From positions 57,675,701-57,739,700 of the forward strand of contig OY292275.1 of assembly GCA_958496175.1 (NCBI GenBank): 64,000 bases of DNA. Reading direction: 5' to 3'. The notes under the pieces were generated by a model. The model had not been told where the DNA came from. It saw only the letters and a list, made by a program, of their open reading frames with translations, and did no database searches. The DNA comes from Sisyra terminalis. Lineage: Eukaryota > Arthropoda > Insecta > Neuroptera > Sisyridae. Shown here piece by piece: positions 13,035 to 25,276 of this stretch (position 1 is its first letter; each line of letters starts with the position of its first letter). The position numbers were made by a program, and so were the translations under genes.

Positions 13035-14165
13035 GAGTTTAAAAACAAAATTTTTGAAATATGATGACAAGTTTTATTTCGTTAAAAAGTTTGATGATAA
13101 ATATTGTCGTATTCAAAAGACAATTTGAGTCATCTACATCTACCTCCCTCCCCCCCCGCATTTCTGGCCCAATGCAAGAGTTTTACATAAGATGTCGTAT
13201 GTATGTATATAGTTATGAATTTGGTTGTAAAAATGAATCAAAAAATACGACACGTAGACAGAATTTTATAACATATTCAAGCTCAATTTAGCGACAAAAT
13301 CCAGCGAAAATAACAGTGAGTTTTTTGACAAGAATTTCATAAATCAGTTGTGAGAGCTGTGGGGCTTACATGAAGCAAAGCGTAGTAGACACATACACAC
13401 ATAGAAGAATATGAGCTCATTTCCCGAAACAAGCGGAACTAGTAAATCAAAACGGGATGAACGTTGACTGCATTGTGTTAGAGGGCAGCTGGGGAGAAAA
13501 AGCAGACAGGATAAGTACGTGGCATTGCTCGATTAGCGGCTTACCACACTCCATTACCCTGCCCTCCATGTTTTGTTTCACATATATGCTTGATCTATTA
13601 GTCGTATTTTCTGCATCATGCATCATATCAGCTCCACACAAAAACCAATCATTATTTTAACCACGGAAATTATTAGCTGTTAATAGAAACATGCCGCCGA
13701 TTCAAGCCGATTCAAGCGCCCTTACCTATTTAGCTCAACCACTACAAATAACACCCACGTGTTATAACACCTATCGAAATCCACCATTGTTCAATGGCAA
13801 AAATAGACTACTAAATATTTGAAAGACAAAAAAAAAAATGAATGTAGCGAGAAAACGGTTATTTTCAAACATGAAAAACTCAACAACTAAAAGCGGTGGT
13901 ATTTCGAAGATGAATGACTCAACAACATTGTAACTTTGATATGTCAGCTACTTCCGTTTTTAAAAATATCTTATTCGTTGATAATATTTTTCCGGAACTT
14001 TTATTACCTTATAGCCCAACTCAACGAAATAACAACCGAAATGGAATGAAAAGTTTTAAAACGAAATTGTTTCACCAAAATAATTCTATCGATCATTATT
14101 TTTTGATTGTTCAATTAATTTTTACGGTATACATGAATATAGGTTCTAGAACCCAAGAATACGAC
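13035..14165. other. No recognisable gene
   Basis: Contains a GC-richer stretch at 13440-13660 with short frames on both strands, neither matching a known family, and a C-run at 13150. Confidence 0.4.
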
Positions 14166-14265
14166 AAAAGTTTATTAAAGTGACATAGTTGAAATAAGGA
14201 TGAAGGAATCATAAGAAAAACCAATTGGATTTTAAAATATATTTTTTTAATATTTGAATTGATAA

Positions 14266-14656
14266 GGGGCCGTTCATAAAATACGTCACGCTAAAATAAG
14301 CTTTTTTTTGACCCCCTCTCCCTATTGTCACGCTGTGTCACACTTTCTGTGACCCCCTAGATATATTTCGTCACAAAACTAAGACCAAGACCCTCTCCCG
14401 GAATATGATAAATTTCAATTAAAAGTTTACAAATTTCTATATATTTAATATTTACTAAATACGAAATAAATGACTTTTTATCATGATAAAAATTGAAAAA
14501 GAAAAATAGTCGAAAGAAATATTAATTTAAAATTTTTTGACGAACGGCGAACGTCACGTTACCGAAGACCCTCGCCCCCTACCCCCCTGGCACATCTTGT
14601 CACACTCAGCAAAACCTCTCCCCCCTTGTATGCGAACGTATTTTATGAACGGTCCC
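14266..14656. mobile_element. PIF/Harbinger-like MITE with TAA target duplication
   Basis: The 391-bp element has inverted ends GGGGCCGTTCATAAAATACG and, read inward from the right, GGGACCGTTCATAAAATACG. It is flanked by TAA at 14263-14265 and 14657-14659. The sister segment near 15370 has a single TAA at the same place, confirming the insertion. A 3-bp TWA duplication is typical of PIF/Harbinger. No transposase is encoded. Confidence 0.85.
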
Positions 14657-14921
14657 TAAAGTAAAATTAGTAATAAAATTTGAAGTGAAGCAATTTAATT
14701 GTCCTGGAAAAATTTGTTGATAAATTTCAATTGGCGAAGGAAAATTTCACTAGAAGCTGGTTTTTAAATATTGTTTTTTTTGGCATTGATTACAAAAATT
14801 TTGGAAAAATGTACAAAAATTTGCCCTATATATTTAACCCAATTTAGTGACATAGTTGAAACAAGAATGAAGGAATGACAAGAAAAACCAATTGATTTTC
14901 AAAATATAGTTATTTAATATT

Positions 14922-15348
14922 TTTTTTTTATTTTCAATTAAATTGCACAATCTGCATAGGGTTGCAATAAGTGCATTCAATCAAGAGACAATTACATGTA
15001 AGCACTAGTCCCAGTAGATTAGTGCTGTATAAGTACAAAAATTTTTAACAATCAATAGAAACAATAACAATAATAGTAATTCTTATAGCAATAACAACAA
15101 TGATAAAAACATTCAACAGTAGCAATAAGAATAATTATAATAGCCTATAATAACAATATCAACGCTAAAAACAATGTGAAGCATTAATATATAAGTTATA
15201 TATCAAAATGATGGTATATAATAAGAAATAATAATTTGGCAATAAATAGTTGATAAGAATATTTGTTTAGTTACAAAATCTATCAGGCAAATCTATTACG
15301 TTCCATTTTTGTAACCTTCTTATCATCTCACTGTTGTCCAATAAGTTT
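14922..15348 (-). mobile_element. PolyA retroposon with 13-bp target duplication, copy 2
   Basis: The 427-bp insert is flanked by GTTATTTAATATT at 14909-14921 and 15349-15361. On the minus strand it ends in a polyA tail (T-run at the left edge). This is the signature of target-primed insertion by a LINE or LINE-mobilised SINE. It matches 5205-5660. No A or B box was found, so it may be a truncated LINE 3' end rather than a SINE. Confidence 0.8.
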
Positions 15349-15510
15349 GTTATTTAATATTTGAATTGGTAAAGCAAAATTTGTAATAAAATTTGAAATG
15401 AAGCTATTAATTGTTTTGAAAGAATTTGTTGATAAATTTCTATTGGTGAAGGAAAATTTCACTAGAAGCTGGTTTTTAAATATTGTTTTTTTTTGGCATT
15501 GATTACAAAA

Positions 15511-15824
15511 ATTTTGGAACCTTTTGATTCTGTCGTATATCTTTAATCCAATCCCAAGCAATACTATGGATAATAAATATATGACTCGTTTATTTTGAAA
15601 GTGGCGTAAGTCTATTACAAGGACGATCTATATGGTTAATTATTTAACTGCGAAGTTTTGACAAATTACTGATTTTATTTTAGTTGTTAACAAAAACGCC
15701 AATTATTCCCTCCTCATTAGTCTTACGTTCCTGTGATTAAAAATGATAACACTATAGGAATTGTTCTTGAAATGGACTTAACTCACTTTCAAAATAAACG
15801 GTTCAACGGTTCATATATATATAC

Positions 15825-15869
<45 letters not shown>

Positions 15870-18050
15870 AAAAATTGTTTCGAAAAATTCGATAAGCATT
15901 TTATTTTTGATGATATGTTCGTGAATTTCTGGAATATAAGACTGCATATCATAACAAAATATGCCTTAATTGCCTAAATTGGCTTTTCTCAATTTCTCAA
16001 TTTGCAATTTCTCAAATTTTAAAGCACAGAACATGAAGACTTCGTTAGGGATGTTCTGTTTTCGATCATGTGGCATTAAAGCGTAAGAATTATCTAAAAA
16101 AAATTCAAAAGTTCTTTGAATCAAAAAAGTTCCATTTAAGTTCAAGAGGTTCCACTTAAAAATTCAGTTAAAAAAATATTTATTCATTCGTAAATTCTCT
16201 TAAAGCAAATAATTAGCAAGAGTACGATTTTCGTTATGGCATAATTTGACGATGTATTTTAGAAAAACAGTCCAAAACAAGACAAAAATGAAAAATACGA
16301 TTTTTCGATATTTTGTAGTTTTCGATTGATCGATACTTAAAGTTTTAGAAATGTTTGACAATTGGAGAAGTTGATTTCTCTTGGTTTTCATTATTGCAAG
16401 TTTTCACTGCCTTTACTATACTTGAAGTGATAATTCGCTAGATCCACTTCGAATTACTTGTCCACTACTCTGAATTAAAGTTTTATTCTCAACTGTTTTT
16501 TACTTTAAAAGTTAGTTTTATTAATTTTACTAGTGTTAAAACCTGCTATGTACATTTCAATATTAACTATTTTGGGTAAGAAAAGCTGCAAATATATTAA
16601 ATAGTTAATTAATAGATGGCAACTAAATATTTCAAAATAGTAATCAGTCTTATGACAAAAGCCATCCAATCTTCAAATGGTATTTTCATTATTACGATTA
16701 AAATTATTTTCAATTTTTGCAGTGTTTTTATTGTCTTCTGTGTAATTTAGTCTGATTAGATAGCAGATTTACATTCTAATCCAACAATTTTTTCGTTTTA
16801 TCTTATTTGGGTTGTTTAACCTTTAGGTTTTACCTTAAATGACTATTAAGTTGATTTACCAATATCAATTGAGCAGGTGAAATAAATCACGTATTGAAGA
16901 AAATATTGCTCGTTTCAAAACATTTTTGTAATCTAAGTTCCTTTCTGGCAATTTTCTTCTTAAGCTAGGCTAATTAGTAAAGAAATAAAACATTTTTTTA
17001 GAAAAGAACAAAAAAATCATGTGGACAAAATATTCACAGAAATTATATGTTACACAGAAATAATAGCGGTTGATTTATTTTAAAAATTTCAAGTACATTT
17101 ATTTGAAGTAAGTTTTGAGCTTTAAGCTTTCATTTACAGCTTGGTTTGTTTTCAAAACTAAGCTCAAAGACCTGTTACAGATAAAATTGATATCCAGATG
17201 CTTGAATTAATTGAAATATAAGCCAATTTGCCGTTGATTGGTTTGTCTTTGTGCCAATATTGAACACCTTTAACAACGTTATATCATTATCGAGAGTTTA
17301 GGCTTGACAGTACATATATATTGCACATATGAACGAATAGACTAAAGAGCAGTTTTCTGCCTATTAGATTACCGTTTGCGTCAATGATCAGAATAACAAT
17401 GTGTCAATCAATTTCGTTATTGAACTGAAATCATGTACGCTCCGCACCAGTAACTTTTACCTCAGTCGCAATTGCGGCTGCAAAATCCATCCCATCCACC
17501 CCCCCAATCTTCATCCCCAATTCCACACCAAACTCGTCGTTGTCTCAACCCCTTCAACCCCTGTACGATCGACGAAATTTGATACAAATACAAATGTAAC
17601 TTTAATTAGCTGCAGCGCTATACAATAACTATTTGCATGATGGCGAGAAATATACGGAAAACTATATACGAATGTTGGCTTTTGCTAATTAGGATAATTT
17701 CTGTTTGGCATGCCTCTCATATCAATTGAATGAAGTTTCCTATCACAATTGAAAATTAATATACATTAGCAAAATTGAATTATCTGCTTCAAGAAAATCA
17801 ATTTTGAATAGTTTCGAGAGGCATTAAAACGCCCGAAATTACAGCTCTTTGTGTTTATTCATAAAGTTGAAATTTTCCACAACTTATTGCCAATTAATTC
17901 GCAACAATGGTTCTCGGAAATGAGGCAACTTCTATTTCAATTATTAATAATTGCTCATTAACAATTTGTACCTATCTATCATATGATTAGAAGATTATAT
18001 TTCATGTGTTGATGTTTCTAACTCCCAACCACTCCCTCGCATTTATCGAG
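15511..18050. other. No recognisable gene; AT microsatellite at 15812-15866
   Basis: The microsatellite is TA-rich with interspersed ACATA units. The frame 16200-16391 (minus) and the C/T-rich stretch 17480-17570 gave no recognisable product. Confidence 0.5.
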
Positions 18051-18051
18051 T

Positions 18052-18905
18052 GGATTTGACTATTAAAATAGTACTTTTAAATGACTCTTATGTCTGCAAA
18101 AAATGGATTAACAAAATATTTTTTTAGCCTTTTAAAATTTAAGTTACAGCTTCAATATCAAGAAAGCTTCACATATCTTAAAGATTTATAGATATCTCTA
18201 TGAATTAAATATTCAATTGGTGTGGTACCTAAGTCTTCTAAAAATTATGAAAAAAAACAGTTTAAAATTTATATAACTAAGAAATAATTAACAATGTTCT
18301 TGGGAACTTGGACTCAAATAATAAGACGTTAAATTTTCAAATCGTCTCAACGTTTCGTTGGTATTTATTTCCAACTTCTTCAGTAGTGATTTGACTATTG
18401 AAATAGAACTTTTAAATGACCTTTATGCCTTCAAAAAATGGATTAACAAAATAATTTTTAGCCTTTTAAAATTTAAGTTACAGCTTCAATATCTTGAAAG
18501 CTTCATAGCTCTACATATCTTAAAGATTTATATATATCTCCATGAATTAAATATTCAATTGATGTGGTACCTAAGTCTTCTAAAAATCATGAAAAAAACA
18601 GTTTAAAATTTATATTATTAAGAAATAATTAACAATGTTCTTGGGAACTTGGACTCAAATAATAAGATGTTAAATTTTCAAATCATCTCAACGTTTCGTT
18701 GGTATTTATTGCCAACTTCTTCAGGAGAACTAAAACATAATAACAATGCATGTTGAACAACATATTTTAATAACATGCATTGTTATTGTGTTTTAGTTCT
18801 CCTGAAGAAGTTGGAAATAAATACCAACGAAACGTTGAGATAATTTGAAAATTTAACGTCTTATTATTTGGGTCCAAGTTCCCAAGAACATTATTAATTA
18901 TTTAC
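18052..18905. repeat. Penelope-type terminal repeats in tandem plus one inverted copy
   Basis: Two direct copies with a period of about 335 bp (18052-18386 and 18387-18727) are followed by an inverted partial copy (18780-18905) around a hairpin centre near 18760. Each contains the box CTGAAGAAGTTGG ... CCAACGAAACGTTGAG (minus at 18345-18383 and 18690-18725; plus at 18802-18838). Similar CTGAAGA/GAAAC boxes mark Penelope-like terminal repeats. The tandem-plus-inverted layout is also usual for that class. Confidence 0.6.
18802..18838 (+). ncRNA. Hammerhead-ribozyme-like motif, probably decayed
   Basis: CTGAAGA (18802-18808), a perfect 5-bp stem GTTGG/CCAAC (18810-18814 and 18824-18828), then GAAA (18829-18832). 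This is the order of the hammerhead core (CUGANGA, stem II, GAAA). One extra A lies between the core and stem II, and I could not establish stems I and III, so activity is doubtful. Confidence 0.4.
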
Positions 18906-21763
18906 CACACCATGGACGAGAGCAACCAGGATTATTAAGAAAACATCTACTTTTTTAAACTGGTAGGGTTTACTTTGGGTAGTCAAGGGACTGAAGTATA
19001 ATTGGAAAGTATAACAGTTTCTTTTATTTAACTTCAAAGAAAATTCCCTTAAAATTTAACAACAGTTTATTTTCTTCAGACAATTTCATATGGTCTTTAC
19101 TTATTTGTTCAAAATTCGGCCTTTATTTTTAAGAATTTAAAAGTAAACTTTCTTATTAAAAATATAAAACTTTTAATAAGGTAATTTAAAATAAAATAAG
19201 CATAACAAATCATTAAGCTTCAATAACAATTTTAGGAAAAAAATTAAGTACCACATCCACAGGAGAAAAAAATCTTAACAACTCAGCAGACATAGGTATA
19301 ATATTTCTTTCAAATGAATCGCAACTATGGAAAATCTCTTCAACAAAATATAAATCAAATAAAGGCAAACATTCCATTAAAAGCTCTAGATTAGTGGCTT
19401 TTAGGCAAAGTTCTGTCTCATACATTTTAACTTAATGTAAATTTAATTCGTTGCCAATCTAACGAACGATTTCTGAGAATTTTATTAAAAGTTTTAGAAG
19501 TAATGAAAATCCTTTCCATTCACAATATATACCTTATTCAAAACTTTTCCAAGCCGCTCGTCTTATCGGAGTTCTACACGGTTTATTATTAATTTCGTTT
19601 AATTTGTCTTCAAGAAGGTAAAAATGGGAAATTAATGTTTTTTTTTTTTCTAAACGAAAAATGAAAGTTTTTCGTGAACCTTGAAAAATATTTAAAGAAA
19701 GTTTTATTGCAAACATTAATCGGTTTCTGGATGTTTTAAGTTATGATAATATCAACAGTAATCTATTGGTTGATCGGAAAGTCATTTATTTCAGTTTTTA
19801 TTTTGGGTTAATGTAAGACGATTTTCCTAGAGTGTATAAATATTATTGAAGGGCCAGTCCAAATAAAGTGGTCCAAAAATAAATGAAATGGTTGCTCGAC
19901 TATTTAAAAAAAAAAAAATATGTGCTATCACCCCAAAATGTTGGTAGTTCAAATTTATCATTATTTTAATTTTATTGTTTTTAGTTTTCCGTTGGTGGCC
20001 ATATTAGTTTCACTAGGCGCAGACATGTTCGCACTTTTAAGGGTTTGCGGAATCTTGATTATCTCAGGCCCTATTTGTCTTATCAAAATGAAACTAAAAG
20101 CAGTGGGTTCATGAAAATATAAGCTATAAGGTTGTAATAAGATGTTTTCACCTAAATGTAATTCTAAGGGGTGAAATTTCAGCCTAAATTTTTAGCTCTC
20201 ATTTGTAAAAACTCCAATTTTCACGGAAAGATTGTGAAGGAAGGGAAAGAGTCTACACGTTAAAGCTTTTTTTACAAACAATTAGGTACTAGTTGTATTC
20301 AAAAACAAAATTTGAAGTCTGAGACTTGAAGCCTTTTTAAAATAAAAAATAACAAAATTTAGAAATTTTCAAAATTTACAATTTTCTGAGCTCAATATCT
20401 CTGGTGGAGGACCTGGTACAAATCTGAAATATCACCTCATTATAGTACTGTATGATAGTATTACGCACCTAAAATTTGGAGTTTGAGATTTGACTAGGAG
20501 CAGAGGTATTGCAAGCACATAATGTCAAAATAAGGTATTGCATCTCATTAAAGCTGCAAAAGCTTTAAGGGAGTTACTAAACTTGTATGAGATGTATTTA
20601 AACGGCAAAAGCTTTACGTCAAATAAAGAGGTCAAAAATCACCTGGATTATTTTTTTGGCAGAAAATTTTTGACCAGAATGAACTGCAATTAAAACATAT
20701 TTGTACATACACTTTAATAAAACCATCTTTCATTTTCGCAACAAAAATAATAAATGAAATTTCTATCCGAACGATCTAATATAATTTTGCTATTTTTCTA
20801 CCTGAATAAATTATTTAAAAATTTAAAATAAATTCTTTATTAAAAAAATTAAGTTTTACCTACATTCTTTTAAAAATATTTCAATAAATTATTTCTCCAT
20901 AATAATTAATGAGCTTAATACTTATATGTTCAATGAATTCAAGTGGAGTGCTTTAAACGATGTACTGATGTCTGATGGCAGTTCACACGTCAATGCACGT
21001 GGCTATTAGCCAATAATATTGCGAGATTTAAAGCTGTTCATTTGTTTTGATTATTGAAATTTTAAAATTTAGTCAATCCACTCCCAGAGTAATACTATAT
21101 TTACATTAGGCAATACGTAAACACAGCTATCAAACAATTTGTGTACTGACGTCATTCGGAGACTTTCGAAATAATAGTCCTTATAATTAATGGATTAGAT
21201 TAATAGATTATTCAATTCTATTTAGTTTATTTAATTAAATAAAATACTGGCGATTTACTAGTAAACATTTTATGTTTATTGGTGATATTTTTGTGATATT
21301 CAACTGAGATAATGAGTGAAATACATGGATAATAATATATATGTCTTTGAGATTCAATTAAATTTCTTTATTACGACGCGTTTTGACATTTTTTGACTAT
21401 CATCATCAGGTAATAATAATAATAATCTCATATTAATAAAATAAAATACAATACTTATAGTAATAAAATAGAAGTAAATAAAATACTTATCAATGTTAAA
21501 GAGTGAAATTCATTTTAAAAGAGTTTTAGCAACAATGTTTTTATGTTTCGGCAACAATTTTAATTATATTTTTAACAATATTGACTTTCAATGATCTATG
21601 ATTGAGTACTTGATATAGTCGCGAAAAAAATTTGATTAATTTTTTAAGTCCAAAAAAACCCTATGAAAATAACTAAATTAACTTTTACATTTTCCATCAT
21701 GCATTTCAGAGTTGGAATACTTCTATTATTACCTTACCTTTTATAAAACTATATGTAATAAAA
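18906..21763. other. No recognisable gene; minor repeat traces
   Basis: Holds a possible mariner-like MITE at 19764-19902, another CTGATGA-type box at about 21410-21374 (minus), an AAT run at 21413-21426 and an unrecognised frame at 19213-19425 (minus). Confidence 0.4.
19764..19902. mobile_element. Possible mariner-like MITE
   Basis: The left end TATTGGTTGATCGGAAAGTC and the inverted right end TAGTCGAGCAACCATTTC share an inner TCATTTATTT and are bounded by TA. The outer parts agree poorly, so this is tentative. Confidence 0.3.
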
Positions 21764-23230
21764 CTAGCTGAACCCGCCAGACGTTGTCTTGCCAGCCTAT
21801 GGTTGCAAATAAAGAAATAAATTTAGCAAAAAAAAAATTATGAATTGTTAGAATCACCTCCCGTGACAACCCACAGTATCCCTCACTGTACCAATTATAA
21901 CTTACTTTCACGATATACGTTTATCAATAACGTTTAAAGAAATTTTGCTCTACCTTTATGCACCATCATAGCAATGCACTATTGATAGTTAGGGGGTATT
22001 GTATTGGCCGTTGAAAAAGCCGTTTTCTCGCGATCGCAGGTATGTTTTCGACGCAAGAAAAAGATAAAAACAATCTTTGAAGCGGATTGTATATCGTGAC
22101 AAAATTTGAGCTAAATCAATGATAATTTTTTTGAGTTTTTTGAAATATACATAAATCAACACCACAATTTTATATATGTAGATAAAAGATAGATTATTCA
22201 TTGTTTATTTAAATCAGAGATTGTCAAAGGTAGCCAATCCGTGGACCACAAAAGGCACCTTTGACAATTTTTTCGACCCGCGATATGCATCAGGCTTTCA
22301 TAAAATGTGTACCTTTTATAATGACCAAATTGGTGAAACCCGAAATTTTAAAATGATTACAGTGTATCTAAATTTAGTATGGAGAATTTGAGATATAACT
22401 GCAAAAGAGGGTCCCAGAGTTATGATGCATTTCCGAAGTGGCCCGCAATATCATTTGTATAGGCCACCCCTGATTTCATGTATGCTGATTTTTCGATATC
22501 TTAAAAAAGAACATAGATTTTTAATTAACACATCCAATTTATATCCAATTAATGGGTGTCCATTTATTTATTTTAAGCGGCCTTCTTCTGAACGCTACTT
22601 TTATTATTAATAATTAAACGTAAATAGGTAACCTTTTCTTCCGAAGAAAAATTAGTTGAACGTGATTACAAAGTTTCTCTCAAATCACTAAAGTTATATT
22701 TAAATTGAAACCATAAGTGAAATCAGAATAAAATATTGATACAACTATTTAGATTAGATTTGTTTGTCGCCTTTATACTTATTGTTGGCAAAACACTAAG
22801 ATGCACCTAAAAACAAAATATTATCGAAATCGATTAACCTGTTCTTCAATTATACGGTAGAATACAGGTAGACAAATATTAACTAACAATTTTTTTGACC
22901 TTTGCTCCATAATGACCATTATTGTGAACAAAACTGAATAAATTCCAAATAGGTGTGAAATTGAAAAGAATTTTACCTGTTCTCAACTTGCGATAATAAA
23001 TATTATGGTAATGATAAAAATGCAGATTCATAAGTGTAATTTATGGAATCGGAAAATGGTGTTAATGTATTTATAATTGACAACAAATAATAAATGCCTA
23101 AAACCGGTTCAGATTCCTTAAACGACATATTTAAAGCTGCCATTCTCTCATTTTGGCCTTCAAGTTTTAACTATGTTATTTCATATCACCAATTGAGCTT
23201 ATAATTCAATTTTTCGTATATATATACAAT
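21764..23230 (-). mobile_element. Helitron, 3' portion, related to the copy at 38550
   Basis: Begins (plus view) A|CTAGCTGAACCCGCCAG, the reverse of a Helitron 3' end: a GC-rich hairpin, then CTAG, then a host T. It is collinear with 38550 to about 39940 but lacks the 5' part of that copy. It carries an inner MITE (22212-22483) with ends AAATCAG...GGCC, also present in the other copy at 38997-39225. Confidence 0.75.
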
Positions 23231-23550
23231 ATAGCTGATCCCCGAGACTTCGTATGCGTAACGTAGGGGTAGATTATATTTTCTTTTCAGATTGGCTATT
23301 TGTACTGGTATATGAAAATTTTTATTTCTCTTATTTCTTTTACGAAAAACATAATCATATCTGATAACGCTATTTTGTCGACTTTAAAAAGACATATTTA
23401 ATAAACTGAAAATTTAATATAGCCTTTGTTCAACGGAGATAGTGTAGCTTCCCAACAGTGAAAGAATTTTTCAAATCGGTCAAGTAGTTTCGGAGCCTAT
23501 TCAATGCAAATAAACAATCAAATATTTCCTCTTTATAATATTAGGGTAGA
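23231..23550 (-). mobile_element. Short non-autonomous Helitron
   Basis: The reverse 5' end is TCTACCCTAATATTATAAAG (23550 downward), followed by GGCTCCGAAACTACTTGACC. The reverse 3' end is CGCATACGAAGTCTCGGGGA followed by TCAGCTAT, one base off CTAG. The family is shared with 28469-29789, 49733-50467 and 55230-56707. Confidence 0.75.
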
Positions 23551-24143
23551 TTGCTACAAATTTAAGAAAATTAGCAAAAAAGGGAAGTTTTATTTTTGAT
23601 TTGGCACTACAGGTAGTCTCCCGGCGTGTCCACTTCTTTATCCGTACCTGATAGCCTAAATATGGAATTCATCTACTTGAACTTAATCAGAAAGAAATCT
23701 GGTAGATCGACTTCGATATTGCCTTTCTTTCAATGCTTAATTTCCATATCCGCTACATAACTTTTAAGTTGTATGAAATTTTATTAAGGCCCGGTATTTT
23801 CACTTCAGTATAGATAGGCTTTATCTCCATGATAATTATCTATTAGATAAAATTGTATCTGTAAGATAAATCAAAACTGTATTTTCAACCAAAACAAACC
23901 TCCGGTTAGTTATTTGCATGATATCTTATAAAAAAGAATTGAACAGTAATGATAAGCCAGTTTATGGATAAGCCAGTGTAGGAAACAATATATTGATAAA
24001 CAAAGACAAGTTGATAGCGATATCAAAGGCGTTAGAAAGAGACACCATTCTTGTGTAAGAAATTGAAGTTTTGTAGTTGTCTCTTATACTGAATTTGAAA
24101 TATAAAAATAGTCGTTCTGCAAATTAATAAAATATAATTTCGA

Positions 24144-24333
24144 ATGTCTAACGAAGTTAAGAAAAAACGAACACGAGCTTCAAATTTCAATAATGAAGAA
24201 GTGCATTTGTTGAATTATAAAATTAGATAAAATTTTAGATCTTAGAACCGAACTTTTAATGAATCAAATTCATAATATTAATCAAAAAGATAAGAGGGCA
24301 GAAGAAAGGCATCGTAAGAAAATTATAAGATGA
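24144..24333 (+). pseudogene. Remnant of Harbinger Myb/SANT-like accessory ORF
   Basis: 24144-24230 encodes MSNEVKKKRTRASNFNNEEV..., like the N-terminus of Harbinger Myb-like proteins (KRTRxxNFxxxE). After a stop, the shifted frame 24232-24333 encodes ILDLRTELLMNQIH...KRAEERHRKK, like their C-terminus. The middle, with most of the SANT helices, is gone. Confidence 0.65.
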
Positions 24334-24441
24334 ATATAGAAATTTCTCTTAAGAAAAAACAACTACAAAATGCCTAATTTTATACAACTTTTATTAAATA
24401 GCACATTTTTATTTTCATAATACAAATATATATTTATTCTA

Positions 24442-24846
24442 TTACTTCTTGTTAAACGTTTTATTGGTGCAATAAATTCCTAAAATAATCAATAAAAGGT
24501 CAGCGGAAAAATCATTATAAATTTCAAGATTTCTTTCCTTTTCTTCTGGAAGAATATTGTCTTCCATGTCCGAAGTCTCATCGGTGTCAAAATTTTCTTC
24601 CATTCGGTCTATCGCTATATTGTGTAGTAGTGCACATTTTTCTTCAATTTGTAATAATATAAATCCAGCCGTAAGTTTTGAAAAACGAAATTTTTGGAAA
24701 AATTTTTGATCTGTCCATTTTTTAAAATGATCAATTCTTGGCCTTACATTATATTGTTGTTCAGGATTTATAATTTCTATAAGTTGAATCAATTCTTCCT
24801 CAGGGTCATTGAGTAATTTCAAATCATCCGTAGTAACTATTTCCAC
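24442..24846 (-). pseudogene. PIF/Harbinger transposase with catalytic core deleted
   Basis: The 134-codon frame joins an N-terminal segment (RPRIDHFKKWTDQKFFQKFR, residues about 36-55, then SKLTAGFILLQIEEK) directly to a C-terminal one (CALLHNIAIDRMEEN at about 72-86). In HARBI1-like proteins these lie more than 200 residues apart and the DDE core sits between them. The frame is open across the joint, so a small protein could still be made, but not an active transposase. Helitron or hAT origin is excluded by the TTAA-flanked ends. Confidence 0.75.
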
Positions 24847-25276
24847 TTTTATTTATAACTGTAATATATCCATAAAGTAACTGATTAATATTGTTTATGT
24901 CTGATTACATGAAATTGATGCTTATTTAATTTACACATAGATAATATACACCAACATATTTACTTAATAAATTCGTAAATTTCCAAATAGGCAAAAAATT
25001 CTTGTAATTTCGTAATATAATTTTTTCGCTTCACTTAAGTTTGACAGTACTAACAATTTGCAGAAACAATAAGAAGACGATATATGCTCTATCTATTAAT
25101 TAAAAAGACTATTTGGAAGTCTGAGTACTGAATAAACAATCTAGGAGATAGTTTAATTTTATCCTGAAGATATGACTATTTTTATTTGAAAATACGCATG
25201 TTTTATCTATCTTCCGGTTAAAATTTTATCTGGAAGATAAATGTCACTATCTAGATGTGAAAATACTGGGCCTTAA

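Larger units (their letters stand above)
14170..15510. repeat. Duplicated segment, each copy split by a different insertion
   Basis: A segment of roughly 230 bp occurs twice: 14170-14262 plus 14660-14800, and about 14846-14921 plus 15362-15510. Both share GAAGGAAAATTTCACTAGAA. The first copy is interrupted by the Harbinger-like MITE, the second by the polyA retroposon, so each copy shows the empty site of the other's insert. Confidence 0.8.
23788..25272. mobile_element. Internally deleted PIF/Harbinger transposon with both ORF remnants
   Basis: Inverted ends GGCCCGGTATTTTCAC and, from the right, GGCCCAGTATTTTCAC are flanked by TTAA on both sides (23784-23787 and 25273-25276), compatible with a 3-bp TTA/TAA duplication. 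It contains a Myb/SANT-like ORF remnant on the plus strand and a transposase remnant on the minus strand, the two-gene layout of this superfamily. Confidence 0.85.

Noticed and set aside
13447..13660. GC-richer open frames on both strands
   Set aside because: No domain, no supporting splice sites, and neither frame extends into neighbouring DNA.
19213..19425. Minus-strand frame MYETELCLKATNLELLMECL...
   Set aside because: The composition looks protein-like, but I cannot place it in a family, and the flanks show no splice partners or element ends.
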